64,000 bases of DNA from Sambucus nigra (GCA_949130495.1 OX422221.1:148823405-148887404), one strand, 5' to 3'; numbered from the stretch's first letter, positions 1-12,874 are shown. The notes: generated by a model from the letters alone, not told the origin. Translations and numbers: made by a program.

Positions 1-1130
1 CTTGGGAACTGAATCGATTCAGCTTAGGAACCGAATCGATTTGCTGCGAATAGGTCTCTTGTTCATGGCTCCATTCTGCCATTATTACGCACCCAAGCTT
101 TTAAATCTCTCTACAGACTAAATCCCAATCCAAAGTAAGATGTAATAACCATCCAAAACAAGTTCAAACCATCATAATAACCTTAATTCATCATTGATTC
201 TCATCAAAATCATTAATTCCCAAACTGGTTTCAAAGGTTTCATGAAATTTGTTTCTATAATTTGATTCTAAAATCCGAAATCAAACAAGATCAATCTTCT
301 GGGTTTATAATCTAATTCGAGTTCATCCTTACTAAATCATACAACATCATAAATTGCACTTTTTATCTACCCAAAGTGTACAATTCATAAAAAAACCATG
401 TTTATGTGATAACCCACCCCAAAAACGAATTTGCCATCACACCCATAATGATATGCATAGAAATACTGTAAATTAGATAAAATCAAGTTAACCACTTACT
501 TGATTAGATTTGTAGAGTCTGATTACTTTGAGGGAGAAGATGAATTGATGAAGAACATATCCAATTCCTCTTTATTTGGCTCCTAAAAGCTCCCCACTTC
601 CTTTCTCTTTTCTTCTCTCAAGTTCTAGGGTTAGAATGTCATCAACTGTCGTTCAACCCTCTTAGATTTGGGTTAAATAATACTAACCCTACAATTAGTC
701 ATATGGGCGTAGTGTAAATGACCTAAACAACCCCCGCGTGGGCACCATTATGCCTAAAAATGTCTTGAGACCCAAATACTATGTCTGGGTACTCTATTAT
801 CACTATCTTGACCCTCCGGAATCAATCGTGCACTCATAATAGTCATCATAGTCACTTCACTAAAGTATCCATCTCGACCTTAGTATATCTATACCTGACT
901 CCTGGTTGAGATATAATAAAATTCCGTTAATTAACTCGCTACGACGCATAATAATTATCACGTATTATTCACTACACACTTAGTAATTTTTTTTATATTA
1001 ATCATTATCTCTCCCAATTAATATTTAAATACACACATAATAACTAATTCAATTAAATTATGACACACTTGTAATTTAAATTTATTTGAATTAATTAAAT
1101 ATTGAATGTTAAAAAATACAGGGTATTACA
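1..1130 (-). repeat. 3' LTR (partial) of outer chromovirus A
   Basis: This stretch is a direct repeat of about 9055-10196; both contain a GAATCGATTCGGCTT-like block followed by the same run of sequence. It ends in TATTACA at 1130, directly before a purine tract on the minus strand, so it is the downstream LTR of a minus-strand element. The remaining part of the LTR (about 1.7 kb, judged from the 2.8 kb right copy) lies left of the window. The two copies differ at many sites, so the insertion is not recent. Confidence 0.85.
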
Positions 1131-1144
1131 TACTTCCCCCATTA
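1131..1144 (-). other. Polypurine tract of chromovirus A
   Basis: On the minus strand this reads as a purine run (AATGGGGGAAGTA) immediately before the LTR start TGTAATACCC. It is the expected plus-strand priming site of the element. Confidence 0.75.
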
Positions 1145-1149
1145 CAAAG

Positions 1150-1320
1150 GAATTTCGTCCCTGAAATTAGGTTATACCTGCGGCAAATAACTCTGGATAA
1201 TGCTCTCGCATGTCATCCCGCGCTCCCATGTCAACTAGTCAACACTGTTTTGACCCTATTGAACTCTAACTAATAGTACCACCTTAGAATGCACCTTATG
1301 CTCACTACGATCCAAATAGC
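1150..1320 (-). pseudogene. Chromovirus A integrase C-terminus / chromodomain fragment
   Basis: Minus-strand translation gives a chromodomain-like tail with pieces LDRSEHKVHSKVV and, after a frame change, DDMREHYPELFA just before the polypurine tract. Two in-frame stops and at least one frameshift are present. It is the end of the polyprotein whose integrase body lies at 5157-6310. The two parts were separated by the insertion of element B (1326-5151), as the CACGG duplication shows. It is not functional. Confidence 0.75.
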
Positions 1321-1325
1321 CACGG
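1321..1325. repeat. Target site duplication CACGG, left copy
   Basis: CACGG precedes the LTR terminus TGTGACACC at 1326. The same five bases follow the other terminus TATTACA at 5152-5156. This fixes the boundaries of nested element B. Confidence 0.9.
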
Positions 1326-1554
1326 TGTGACACCCCGCTTATTAAAATAAGAGGTGGCCAACCAACTAATCCAATAGAACATGAATCTTTAATGGTCCAT
1401 TTTTAGCATCTCTGTCCCATAATAATAATACGAGACAACCACCAAATATTTTGAAAATGGATGTCATATATCATTTTGCATGTTGGATAAAAGAAATTTT
1501 CCATCAAACAGTTAATAAGAAAAGGTTGATATATATATATACATAACAGTTTAA
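1326..1554 (-). repeat. Truncated 3' LTR of chromovirus B
   Basis: This matches the first 245 bp of the complete LTR at 3753-5151, including the ACGAGACAACCACC block and a short AT run that is longer in the other copy. After ACATAACAGTTTAA it changes abruptly into reverse transcriptase coding sequence. The junction is a deletion breakpoint. Confidence 0.85.
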
Positions 1555-1555
1555 C

Positions 1556-1854
1556 AACTCACGATAGTCGATGCATAACCGAAGGGAACCATCTCTCTTT
1601 CTCACGAATAATACAGGGGAACCCCACGGCGACGTGCTACGCCGAATGAGACCCTGCCCCAACAGTTGCCAAATTTGATCCCTCAATCCCTTTATTTCTA
1701 AAGGATACATACGGTATGGAGTTCGCGCAATCGGCCTGGTTCCTAGTGCTAGGTCAATTATGAACTCAATCTCATGACTTGGAGGTAGGCTAGGGATCTC
1801 CTGAAAGGCATCTTCAAATTCTCTGAAAACGAGAATCGAGTATAAGGAAATCAA
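1556..1854 (-). pseudogene. Chromovirus B reverse transcriptase N-terminus
   Basis: Minus-strand reading gives the RT start typical of Ty3/gypsy: [11 protein letters not shown], then [16 protein letters not shown] and RLCIDYREL. It stops at the LTR junction, before the catalytic aspartate motifs. It lies directly downstream of the protease in the polyprotein order. It is a truncated remnant without catalytic residues. Confidence 0.9.
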
Positions 1855-1860
1855 AATTTC

Positions 1861-2280
1861 TTATAAAGTCTCCTCCTTAATAGAATACAAATCGGTGCTT
1901 GAACCTCCCTCCAAAAGAGGCATAGCCACCAAAAACATTTCTTGCCCTGGAATGGAAAAAACTATACTCCTCCCATAACAATTTACCATGGCCCGGTACT
2001 TCACTAACCAATCCATTCCCAAAATGATATCATCCCCAACCATATCCAGGATGAGAAAATTGGCCTCGAAACGCAATCTACCAAGGTCTATTCCTACCCC
2101 TTTACAAATAAAAAGTATAAGTGAACCATCACCCATAAAAGACTCGACGCTAGTGAAAGTACTTTCAGCAGATTTAAACAATCCCATCGAAAGAGCAAAT
2201 TGCCTAGAAATAAATGAGTGTGTGGTGCTAGTGTCAAATAACAACCAACCCACAAACCTCTCGATGGGAAACTTCCCTCG
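1861..2280 (-). pseudogene. Chromovirus B aspartic protease
   Basis: The minus-strand frame holds the protease segment between gag and RT. The active-site region reads LFDTSTTHSFIS, so the usual glycine of the Asp-Ser/Thr-Gly triad appears changed to serine. The C-terminal hallmark IILGMDWL follows about 60 residues later. Length is normal for the domain, but the active-site change and the deleted RT make it inactive. Confidence 0.85.
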
Positions 2281-2444
2281 ATAGCTGGCGGTGCTAATGG
2301 TGCTAGAGGAAACAAATCATCTTGGGTATTGTACATACGTCCAAACTGAAGTTGTCCCTATTACAATGGGATGACTGGAATAGATGCTGGAGGTTGTTGT
2401 TGTGCCTGGGGATTCTAAGGGCCTCCTGGAAATTCCCCCCTGTT

Positions 2445-2515
2445 TAATTGGGGACAAGCTCTATTCATGTGACTTATCTCACCGCACTGAAAACAACGGC
2501 CCATAAAACCCTCTG
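2445..2515 (-). pseudogene. Chromovirus B gag zinc knuckle
   Basis: Minus-strand translation gives CFQCGEISHMNRAC, a CCHC (C-x2-C-x4-H-x4-C) nucleic-acid binding knuckle. It lies between the gag body and the protease, as expected in this family. The surrounding linker is glutamine- and glycine-rich, with disrupted frames. Confidence 0.8.
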
Positions 2516-2744
2516 GATGTTGGCCTCGGTTGTTGTTTCAAAACTGCCCCACGTCTTGGCCCTATCGGCCTCGACCCCTATTATTCCCTCTTCCCGCTTG
2601 GCCTGGTTGGCCCAACTGCTGTTGTTGCTGAGCACCCTGATCGTGCCTAAAACCACCTCCGCCAAAGTTGAAACCCCCAAACCATTTCTTCTTAGCCAAG
2701 TCCCCTAGTTGGAGGTCCTGATCTTTCTGTTTATTCCCAGACTG

Positions 2745-3569
2745 CTATGGTGGTGGTAGTTCTCCACCGGCACCATTACCTCCTTGTTTATTAGATTGAC
2801 CAGAATCTCCAATCTTCTTCGTCACCTTCAAGTGAAGGCGATGATCCTGGCAATGAAGTAAAGATGCATTCATCACATCGCCAAAAGTTTTCAAAGACGG
2901 GTTCCCCAGCAGATGCTGCGTTATTCTCCAACTCAATCCCCTAAAAAATTTTGAGATCCTCCTTTCTTCTGGATTTACCTCATCCAGCACAAAGTTTGCC
3001 AAATGGGTAAATTCTTCTTCATATTCCACCATTATTCGTTCCCCTTGAATCACATCCTGCAGCTTCCTCCTCATCTCTTTCTGGATTGCTGGAGGAAAGT
3101 ACTTTCGATCAAATAAGGCCCAAAATTATGACATTGTCATCGTGTCCCTCTGTTCTGGAGTGGTCACCGACTCCCACCATTGGAGAGAAGCTCCCCCGAG
3201 TTTAAAAGTGGATAAAATCTATTTCCCCTCCTCACTACATTCCACTATTCGAAGATGGTGTTGAACATCCTTCTTCTATTGATTTACAACAATCACATCA
3301 GCGCCACCCTGGAATTCTGGAGGGTGACCTTTCAGGAAGGATTCTCTAACTCTTTCCCAAGCGAAAGATCGCGTATGGGCTTGAGCCACCGGTGCTACCG
3401 GTTGTCGAGCTTGTGGAAATTATTGCTCCATAGCGGGTATTGCAGTGTTTACCACCTGGGCCACAATATTAGCCACCTCCGTCGCGTTTATAGTTCCTTG
3501 TGGTGGTGGGTGCTCTACATCATCTTCTACTCGATTTACCCTTGTCGGGTGACCTCGTCCGGGGGGCAT
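2745..3569 (-). pseudogene. Chromovirus B gag
   Basis: The likely start is the ATG whose complement is at 3567-3569 (MPPGRGHPTRV). A retrotransposon gag domain follows: an N-terminal region with SFAWERVRESFLKG, then RRKLQDVIQGERIMVEYEEEF in the open part at 2745-3074. At least one stop codon interrupts the N-terminal part, and the gag frame closes before the zinc knuckle. Gag would form the virus-like particle. It sits about 170 bp downstream of the primer site on the minus strand. Confidence 0.85.
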
Positions 3570-3738
3570 CTGAGATAAAAAGCAACTGAATCAATATACA
3601 GTTAAAACAATTTATCCCTATGGGAAAGATCGTAAATGCAGATAAGAAAAATAGTTATAATAATAGGGCTCTATATCAAAGAACGCTAGGGTAGAACGTG
3701 ATAAGTCCGCATAGATCCTAAAGACTCTAGAACTTGAT

Positions 3739-3750
3739 GCTCTGATACCA
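3739..3750 (-). other. Primer binding site of chromovirus B (tRNA-iMet)
   Basis: The minus strand reads TGGTATCAGAGC, complementary to the 3' end of plant initiator methionine tRNA. It lies two bases from the LTR terminus (3753), which fixes the transcription direction as minus. Confidence 0.9.
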
Positions 3751-3752
3751 TT

Positions 3753-3952
3753 TGTGACACCCCTCTTATTAAAATAAGAGGTGTCCAGCCAATCAATCCA
3801 ATAGAACATTAATATTTAATGGTCCATTCTTAGTATCACTGTCCCATAATGATAATACGAGACAACCACCAAATATTTTGAAAATGGGTGTCATATATCA
3901 TTTTTCAAGTTGGATAAAAGAAATTTCCATCAAACAGCTTATAACAAAAGGT

Positions 3953-3995
<43 letters not shown>

Positions 3996-5151
3996 ACAAT
4001 TTAAGAACATACAAGAAAGCATAACCGAATAAGTTGTCGGTTAATAGACTGAATATAAAAGATTACACCAAGTACGAAAGTATGTACGGACACTAAACTT
4101 GGGAAACACGCCCGAATATACAGACGGATCATAGCTAGAGTATCAAAAGAAATGATGCCCCGACCCCCGATCGACCGCGTAATTGAAATTTTCCATGCGA
4201 GGCAACCATTAGGCTTTTCCCTTTGGGCTCGATCGATCGGCGTCTTGGACGCGATCAGCTGATCGTACCAGTTAACTCGGATAACTCCCATTTTTCTTAT
4301 AAAACCTAAATCTTCCAACTCTCCTTCTTCCGTCTAAACAAACTATCATCAACCAATATTATAAACAAATCATTTCAATATGATCACCTAACAATATGCA
4401 ACCTCAAATCATCTCTAACTTATATAGGTGGTGGTTTGAACAACAACTCGATCAAAAACCTAAATGGGTTAAATATTAAGAACAATAACTAATCACACAA
4501 TTTATTCAACATAATAATAAGGTATTGCAAGTATAGTACTTTCCTTATTGTTGGATTCTCGAATTCTTCTTCGTAGCAATGATTTCGAGCTAGAAATGGC
4601 AAAATCTACTCTTTCTCTTCTTTCTCAGTTCTCACTTCTCTCTAACTTCTAGGTTTAGAAATACACAAATGAGGTATAAATTCTCTTTCAAGACTTAAAT
4701 GCCCAAATGAATTAGTCTAATATTAAATGCTACTACACCCTTAAAATGACTCGTAACATCATAATTAAATCATAACTAGCCAAAAGTACCCTTGGAACCC
4801 AAAAACAACCTTAGAACTTATTTTGACTATCTCGACCCTTCCCGGACTAACAGCGCCCTCAAAAATGACATCCGGGATATCGTTCATTATTTTCTATTCT
4901 AACATCATATTAACATTCTAATAATAATCCAATTGAAATATAAATTATACCTGTCGCCTCAAAGTATAACGAATCAACCTTAACATAATATTACACTATT
5001 TACATTCGCGTAAAGGTAAATATGCAATAATCATAAATATGAACTCTTAAATTATTGAAATTAATATTTACTCCAATTTACTTTATTTATATAACTAACC
5101 CACATGGAAAATTAATGTAAAAATAATAACTCAAAAGTAAGGGGTATTACA
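3753..5151 (-). repeat. 5' LTR of chromovirus B
   Basis: A 1399 bp LTR with ends TGTGACACC and TATTACA (TG..CA). It is bounded on the left by the primer site and on the right by the CACGG duplication at 5152-5156. It contains an AT dinucleotide run near 3956-3992. Short reading frames inside show no recognisable domain. Confidence 0.88.
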
Positions 5152-5156
5152 CACGG
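5152..5156. repeat. Target site duplication CACGG, right copy
   Basis: The right-hand partner of 1321-1325. After this point the integrase sequence of element A resumes. Confidence 0.9.
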
Positions 5157-6310
5157 TTCTCTCCTCATATGACATTTCTAGTTGTAAATAGATGTCCTTG
5201 AGTGGAACATGCCAAAAATCTCTCTCGCTCCTCCGATACTTCTTCAGCAATGCTATATGGAACACTTCGTGCCAGTCGATATGCTACTAGTCCCACTCTC
5301 TCAATAATAGGGAAGGGTCCCACATATCTCGATCCTAGTTTCCCCTTTTTATCGAAACTCATGATACCCATCATGGGAGAAACTCGCACTAACACCTGGT
5401 CGCCGACCTCTAACTCAATATGTCTCCCATCTACATCGACATAAATCTTCTACCTATCCTGAGCAATTAGAATACGCCCCCGAATCAACTCGATCTTAGC
5501 AATAGTCTCCTATAGAAGCTCTGGACCTAATAAGTTAATGTCCCCCACCTCTAACCAGTAAGAAGGCGAATGGCAAGGTGTCCCATAAATTCCCTCAAAC
5601 AGTGCCATACCGATGGTGAATTGGTAAGAGCTATTATATACAAAGTCTACCAATGGACGGTATCTCTCCCATACCATCCTAAATCAAGTATACACATCCT
5701 CAACATGTCATCGAGCATCTAATTAACACTTTCAGTCTTTTCATATATATGAGATACTCAATCGCAAGTACGTGCCCATGGCCTCCTAAAAAATATGCCA
5801 AAAATGAGACACAAAGATCTTGTCTCTATCAGACACGATGTTAATCAGTACCCCATGTAGTTTAATTCTCTCCACAATGAACAGATGCACATACTACATC
5901 ATCTCAAAATCGGTGAGAATTGGGGAGAAATGGGCTACAATTGTCAGTCGATTCACTGTCACCCAAATGGATTCGTGACCCCTATGTGACGTCGAGAACC
6001 CTATAATGAAATCCATCGAAATACTCTACCATTTCCACACGAGAATCTGTAATGGCTGTAGCATCCCGGAAGGCCTCTGGTGGTCTACCTTAACTAACTG
6101 ACAAGTAACACACTTCGAGAAAAACTCTGTTATATCCCTCTTCATCCCTTCCCACTAATATTATCTCCTCATGTCCTGGTACATCTTATCCCTATTGGGA
6201 TGTACCACAAATCTCTAATTGTGAGATTATGTCATAACCGCATGCCTCAAGTCCTCATCCTCGGGTACAATAAGCTCCTGGTCTGAACCTTTTGGCCTGA
6301 TTCCCCTATT
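5157..6310 (-). pseudogene. Chromovirus A integrase
   Basis: Minus-strand pieces include the zinc-binding region (HPNRDKMYQDMRR, then KCVTCQLVKVDHQRP), parts of the catalytic core, and the C-terminal region GKLGSRYVGPFPIIERVGLVAYRLA. Many stops and frame changes are visible. It joins directly to the gag end near 6310-6345, so protease, RT and RNase H are missing. The continuation towards the chromodomain is at 1150-1320, across the nested element. It would have catalysed cDNA insertion; it is dead. Confidence 0.85.
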
Positions 6311-6341
6311 TGGAATCCTGCCCTTGTTGTCTCACAACCTA

Positions 6342-7197
6342 CTACTGAGGTGACCCACTGACACTACTCCCTCCTATCTTACCTAACTGGCTCGGCTCAC
6401 CCACTCTCTTTCTTCCCTTCAGATGGAATCGATGGTCTTGGAAGTGAAAAATTTCAAAATTAACAACTTTCGTATACGTTTGTAGTGTTGGATTGTCAAG
6501 TAAGTGTTGCCTGATCCGCCAAGCTAGACCATCCTTGAAATTAAGCTTCTTATTCTCCTCAGTGCTCACCTCGTCTGGAAGAAAGTTAGACAAACGAGTG
6601 AACACCTACTTCTATTCAGCAACTGATCGATCACCCTGCATAACATTATTAAATTTACTCCTCATATATGTTTGAACAACTGATGAAAAGTACTTGCAGT
6701 CGAATGGCTCCCAAAACTCTGCTATCGGCATCAAATCCCTTTCTTTTCAGGTGGTAATAGACTCCCACCACTGCAGTGCGACTCCCACAAGTCTGAATGT
6801 GGTAAGCCTTTATTTTTGAGTGTCAGTAAACTCAATTATATGTAGGTGACACTGTAGGTCTTTCTTTCACTAGAATGCTAATATAACATTTGAGCTCCCC
6901 GAAAAATCCAATGGATGGCCTTTCTAAAAAGCCTCCCTAACTTTCTGCCAAGACAACAACCCCGGTTGGGACTGAATCACTGGTGCCGCTAGTGGCTATG
7001 GCTGGGTCTGTGGAAAATGGACATCAATGGAAGAAATGGCTATGTTGACTGCCATAGCCACTATCTCGGCCACCTTTGCAGTCGTCATTAACCCCGATGG
7101 TGGTTGCGGCTACGATACCTCCGTCTCTTGATGAGCCTTTCTCACCTCATCTCTCCCTCCTGGTCTAGCCGGTCCACCTCTCTTAGGCGGAATCTAA
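6342..7197 (-). pseudogene. Chromovirus A gag
   Basis: The minus-strand gag domain includes FTRLSNFLPDEVSTEENKK and GLAWRIRQHLLDNP, close in type to the gag of element B. The N-terminal part reads PPKRGGPARPGGR near 7190, but the expected ATG has become ATT. Stops occur in the N-terminal half. The frame ends where integrase sequence begins, so this is a gag-integrase deletion derivative. Confidence 0.82.
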
Positions 7198-7372
7198 AAT
7201 TTAAAATGAGTTGTATAAGTTCATAGTCCATACAAAATCTAATATCAGAAGAACAATATCTCAAACAAGTAAAGAAAAATGCAACAATCCTAACAATAGG
7301 GCTCTATATCAAAAGAACGCTATGCTGAAATCTTAGTCGGTCGTACATATCATATGGACACTAGAACCTGAT

Positions 7373-7384
7373 GCTATGATACCA
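7373..7384 (-). other. Primer binding site of chromovirus A (tRNA-iMet, one mismatch)
   Basis: The minus strand reads TGGTATCATAGC, one base from the initiator-Met complement found in element B. It lies two bases from the LTR terminus at 7387. Confidence 0.82.
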
Positions 7385-7386
7385 CT

Positions 7387-10196
7387 TGTGACACCTCATC
7401 CAATAAAATACCAGGTGATAAGTCCTCTATTAAATTAAATAGGATTCCTATTTGGTTCATTCTTAACATCACTATCGAAATCCATTAATTACTAATCACC
7501 TATTAGTTAATTAAGACAGCATCAAATTTTATCTTTCCAATTAACATATAATAATTTATGGAAACTAGATTAAACCATTCACATAGTAATAGAGTTTCAA
7601 CCATCACATGATAATATCAATAAATAAATACGTGTCTTGCCAAATATACCATCGGCTACAAACCCCAATTCCAAATGATAAATCTAACGGATAATAAATA
7701 AATCTCAATACAAGTTTGAACTAAATAAACTGAATAAAGTATTATAGGGGTAATACGCCCAAAAATGAAAAACTGAGATAAGAGAATCCTAATCCAGAAA
7801 TGAACAACTGAGGCATTTAGTCCAAATGATGCATTAATCCACATACGCTGCAGCTGCGCATCCCTGGAATAGATAATCGAGTCTGACATCCCTGTGGCTG
7901 GACACTTAAAAGGTTTTGAAAATATTTTTGACAAGGGTTAAAACCCAAAACATTTGAAAAACATTTGCAATTGATTAAGTTTGGAGTAATTAAAATTCAT
8001 GAATACTTTTTATATTTAATCTAGAGTATCACTCCCATGAAAAAATCCTCACCCTTCAACTATTGTGCATACCTACTGCATTTTTCATAACCCACCTAGT
8101 TATACTACCCCATTTAACTAACCTTGTAATGAACCCTTCCTTATCCACTACTCTAGCCTAAGTAATATTACTATTCATTATTAAGTTCTTTCACCCAGTA
8201 ACTCTTCCATTCAAGTCTTATAAAATCATATAACATTTTCAATAGTTATATAAATAATACAATTTCACTTCATGTATTTTTCCTGTATATAAATATTCGC
8301 ATTATTATATACATATAGTTATACTACATCGTTCACACACATATCATATATAATATCCATCGTCCCGAGTAATAACTCACCGGATGCTTTCTCTAAAATT
8401 CTATCGCCCTAGGTATACCCAATCCAACCCCCGATACCACTAGATGGTTAACTCACACTACATCAGGTAATAAAATAATAATCATAGTGGAGGTGATCAT
8501 AGTTCCCCGAGTGTGAGATCTAATTGCAACATAATATACCAGATGCTATGACCTGGGGATTATACTCTCCCTACTTTCACGAGCCAAAAAATTCACCCAC
8601 ATTGCACAACCTCCTATGATAGCACTAGAGGGGTATGTATTCCTATAAATATCATTTGCACCGATATCTATAATAAGAACACAAACATGTATATATATAT
8701 ATATATATATATAATTTAAGTTAATTAAGTCTGGCTAACCTGTGCCTAACTCTCCTAGAACTAGCCTATGATAACCAACTCTATCTACCCAACTCTAATT
8801 TTTATTTATTATACTGGTTCATAATTTGGGGTTACTCATTCTACCCTAAATCTCATCCTAATATTCGAAATTCTCTCTATTTCATTATGCACATAAAGAC
8901 CCTAGCCGTGGATTTCTCTCAATTTGGCTAAACACCTCCCTCACTATAGGTTAATGGAATTAAATAGATACCTCCATATACTTTAGAAAAAAACACAAAA
9001 GTTTCTCGATAATTAGTTTTGCATTTAGGGAAAAAACACATAAATTCCCCTATTTCTGGGAAGCCGAATCGATTCGGCTTAGGAACCTAATCAATTTGTT
9101 GCGAACAAGCCTCTTCTCTACCACTTTGTTCTGCGATTGTTACTCACCCAAGGTTTTAAATCTCTCTACAGAATAAATGACAATCCAAAGTAAGAGGTAA
9201 TTCCCATCCAAAACAAGTTCAAACCATCATAATAACCTTTATTCATCATTGATTCTAATCAAAATAGTTCATTCCCAAATTGGTTTCAAAGATTTCGTGA
9301 AATCGATTTCTGTAATTCGATTCTAAAATCCAAAATCAAACAACATGAATCTTATGATTTTTTAGATATAATTAGAATTCCATCCTTACTGAATCATACA
9401 ACCTCATAAATTGCACTTTTTATATACTAAAAGTGTCCAATTCATAAATACCCCATGTTTATGTGACAACCTTCCACAAAAAGGAATTTTCAATCACACC
9501 CACTATGATATGAATCGAAATACTAAAAATTAGAATAAAGTAAGTTAACCACTTGCCTGGTTAGATTCATAGAGTCTGATTCCTTTGAGGTAGAAGATGA
9601 ATTGATGAAGAAAACACCTAATCCTCTTGATTTGGCTCCCGAAAGCTCCCCACTTCCTTTGTATTTTCTTCTCTTAAGTTATTAGGGTTAGAATGTGATT
9701 AATTTACATTGAACCCTCTTAGATTTAGTTTAAATAATAACAAACCCGAACTTAGGCTTCTGGGCCCAGTCTAAATGACTCGAGAGCACCCCCGTGTGGG
9801 ACGACTATGCCTGAAAATGTCCCGAGACCCAATTACTATGCCCAGGTACTCTATTATGATTATCTTGACCAATCTGGAATCAACTGTGCACTCATAATTT
9901 CCATCCGAGTCACTTTACTAAAAGTATACATCTCAACCTTAGTATAGTCTATGGCCGACACCTGGTTGAGATACAATAAAATCTCGTCATTTAACTTGTT
10001 ACGCCGCATAATAATAGTGACGTGTTATTTACTACACATTTAGTAAATTTTTATTTCGTCTATATAAATCACTACCTGTCCCAATAATATTTAAATACAC
10101 ATATAATAATTAATTCAATTAAATGACGAAACACTTGAAATTTAAATTTATCCAAATTAATTAAATATTTAATGCTAAAAAATACGAGGAGTTACA
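7387..10196 (-). repeat. 5' LTR of chromovirus A
   Basis: A 2810 bp LTR beginning TGTGACACC beside the primer site and ending GTTACA. Its right 1.1 kb repeats window positions 1-1130. An AT microsatellite lies at about 8688-8713. No coding domain was seen. The target duplication would be ATTTG (10197-10201); its partner is outside the window. Confidence 0.85.
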
Positions 10197-11851
10197 ATTT
10201 GAAGACCAAATAGGTACTTGTAAAATCAAAATTTGAACAAAAATAAGTTAAAAAAATGAGTTGCTAAGAAATGAAATCCCTAAATGCCTAAAATGTTGAA
10301 CCCACATTACAAATCTCATTTCCTACTCAGATGATTTAGTAACTCTAACAGGAGAAAAACTTAAGCACAAAATATAAGATTATGTAAAAACGATTCAAAC
10401 ATTTTTTATGATCCCCTAAAACCCAGATACGTGTAGGAAAAAATCACACCTTGAGAATAAGAAGTAAAATACAAATCAAAGATGAAACAACAAACTTGCT
10501 TAACTTATCTTTATGTATTTTCTAAAAAAAATCAACTAAAATACCCCAAAAAATACTAAATAAAAACACAAAAAAAAACCAGTGACCCAAAATATGAGTA
10601 GTAGATTGGTTAAATGCAAATATATTCAAATATTAAAACTTTACCATCGTATATTTTCTAAGACCTCAAAGAAAAACCTTTCAGGTCAACAAAACACTAT
10701 CCCACTTTAAACTCAATATGTACAAAATAGGAGAACATGAAAAAAAGGTTCCAGGAATGGAAAAATAAAGATAGACTGAGAGAAAAATAGAGGAAAAAAT
10801 AATCAGAAGATTCCAACCTGCAAACTGGTATAGGATGATGATGTGGTATCAAACCAACGTCATTGATAGAGAATGGTAAAAATCAAACAAATTTATAACA
10901 AAATCGATATCTGCAAAATTTATAACATTCTCTGCTTGGACCAAAAGTAAATAACCTATTGGAATTATAAAAACAAATTTATAAATGAAAAAATTCCAAA
11001 AAAAATTTAAAGAGATCGAACTTGGTGGATCTCGTAGAAAAAGAAAGGCCTGAGAGATCAAACTTGGTGAATCTCATATGACCTTCCTTTTAATTATCAA
11101 TGGAGTATTCATTAGAACACCAATTTTATAATGTCATGTCGTTCTTAGATCTCTATAACCGTGTCCATCACCTATGCCCTCCCCTTTTCCTAAATAGACT
11201 TTTGCAAAAAGGTCTCACTTTGGCCGATCGAAATTATTGAATCTAATGTTTTTTCATTTGCATTTTCTATTATGAGTGTAAAATAGCCACGGTTAATTAT
11301 GTCGCGGTATTCTAATGACATTTTGGAATGGAGGTCGTTGAAGGAGTTCATTGATCCATACGAAGATGAACAATATTCATGAATCAACCCCAAACACAAA
11401 CCAAAAATCGAACTAATATCAGAATTTGAACATAAATCTTACCTGGTATAATACCCGTTTATGCTCAAATACAAATCAAAACGGGAAAAAGATGATAGAG
11501 AGAGGGTTTCTTGTTTATGTGAGAGAGGAGATAGCCGTGTATTTGAGAGTGTGAGGATTTCGAGTTTATATGTGAGTGGAGAGAGTGGGGGTAATGAGAA
11601 GTGAGACATAAATTGAAGAAATACTATTCTACTATATTTTTTTTAATTTTGAGGAAGAGTGGGAGATAAATTTTATTGTAGAAAAATAGGGGGAATTCAA
11701 ATGACAGAGGAGTAAATTAGGTAGTGTGTTGATAAGATGTAAATTAAGAAGGTCTTACTCAATCTCAACCCTTGGATTCTTGCTTTGTTGGCTTAAACCT
11801 AACCATTAACTATCTTATATCTTATGGAATAGTGAAAACACCATTGTTCCT

Positions 11852-11892
<41 letters not shown>

Positions 11893-12739
11893 AAGTCCTG
11901 CATTCTTGATATCTCTAGATACCACGTCGTAAATATTTATTTATTTATCTTCTTACCATCTCATAGCACAAGGGTCTTTAGTCTTCACTATAACTTACTA
12001 GTTATGGTCCATATTGGTTTTATTCCCTAAAAATGTTGTATTTTCTCATATTACCATCATCATTTAACAATGCCTTTTCTAGTAAGTTATATTTTCCCAA
12101 ATACTCAATTTTTAAGTTTGAAATTAGGAAACATTACTATTGAGGCATAACGGTCCATATTTTCCAATTACATCTATGTCAAGATGTACGGTCATCTATC
12201 TAATTAAACTTATAAAAATGATTAAATCATTTATAATCAAGTACCCACTCATAAATTATATTCTTGTAACACTACAGAATTTATGTTATAATTAGTCAAC
12301 TAGTGATATTAAATTTTAACAAAATAGGCTTCCTAATTTTTCCATTTGGTCTATAAACGATTAAGGAACTATTAATTGGATATATTGCATTTATAAATTT
12401 TATACATGCATATTCAATGACTTACATTCACTTTTCAGAAAATCCAATTCTTAGCAAAATAAAGATATTTCTAAGCATATATTAATCCTTAATTTAACAT
12501 GTGGGGATTTTACAAATTATAGAAATTTCAAAATTAATCACGTAAAAGTATCAAATTTAATATATATATTTTTTAAAAATTATAATCATTTCTTATCTTT
12601 TCTTCGAAAATGATTTAACAATGTCTATTCTCAAGAAATAGTCATAAATAATTCTAATTGAATTTTAAATTTTTTAAAAAAATTAGGCGATTAATTTAGC
12701 TATTAAAATCTCTATTTTCCGCCGAGAGAGAGGGGAGAA
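10197..12739. other. AT-rich region without recognised genes
   Basis: Reading frames here are under 71 codons and show no domain. An AT/GT microsatellite lies at 11852-11892. A GA-rich block (about 11495-11600) looks like a leader or promoter-like sequence but is not attached to a gene. I see no LTR, terminal inverted repeat or transposase. Confidence 0.6.
11852..11892. repeat. (AT)n(GT)n microsatellite
   Basis: An alternating AT run of about 17 bases passes into a GT run of about 24 bases. Confidence 0.95.
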
Positions 12740-12874
12740 ATGGTGTATGGGAAGTTATAGAAGTGGCTGGACACTAGTGTTCTAAAGTGAGGTCTAGTCA
12801 AGGTTTGGCTTGATCCAAATGAAGAAAATGAAATCTCCATGACCAACTCCAGGAAGAACATCCTAAAGTTTGTC

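Larger units (their letters stand above)
1326..5151 (-). mobile_element. Nested chromovirus B, internally deleted
   Basis: A Ty3/gypsy element on the minus strand inserted into the integrase region of element A. It is flanked by the CACGG duplication. In minus-strand order it has a complete 5' LTR (3753-5151), an initiator-Met primer site, gag, zinc knuckle, protease and the first part of reverse transcriptase. It then breaks straight into the terminal 230 bp of the 3' LTR. The rest of RT, RNase H, integrase, the polypurine tract and most of the 3' LTR are missing, so it cannot move alone. Terminal sequences (TGTGACACC, TATTACA) resemble those of element A, so the two are related families. 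Confidence 0.9.

Noticed and set aside
10849..11399. Two minus-strand frames of about 70 codons in the AT-rich gap
   Set aside because: Too short, hydrophobic by composition, no homology or splice context that I can recognise.
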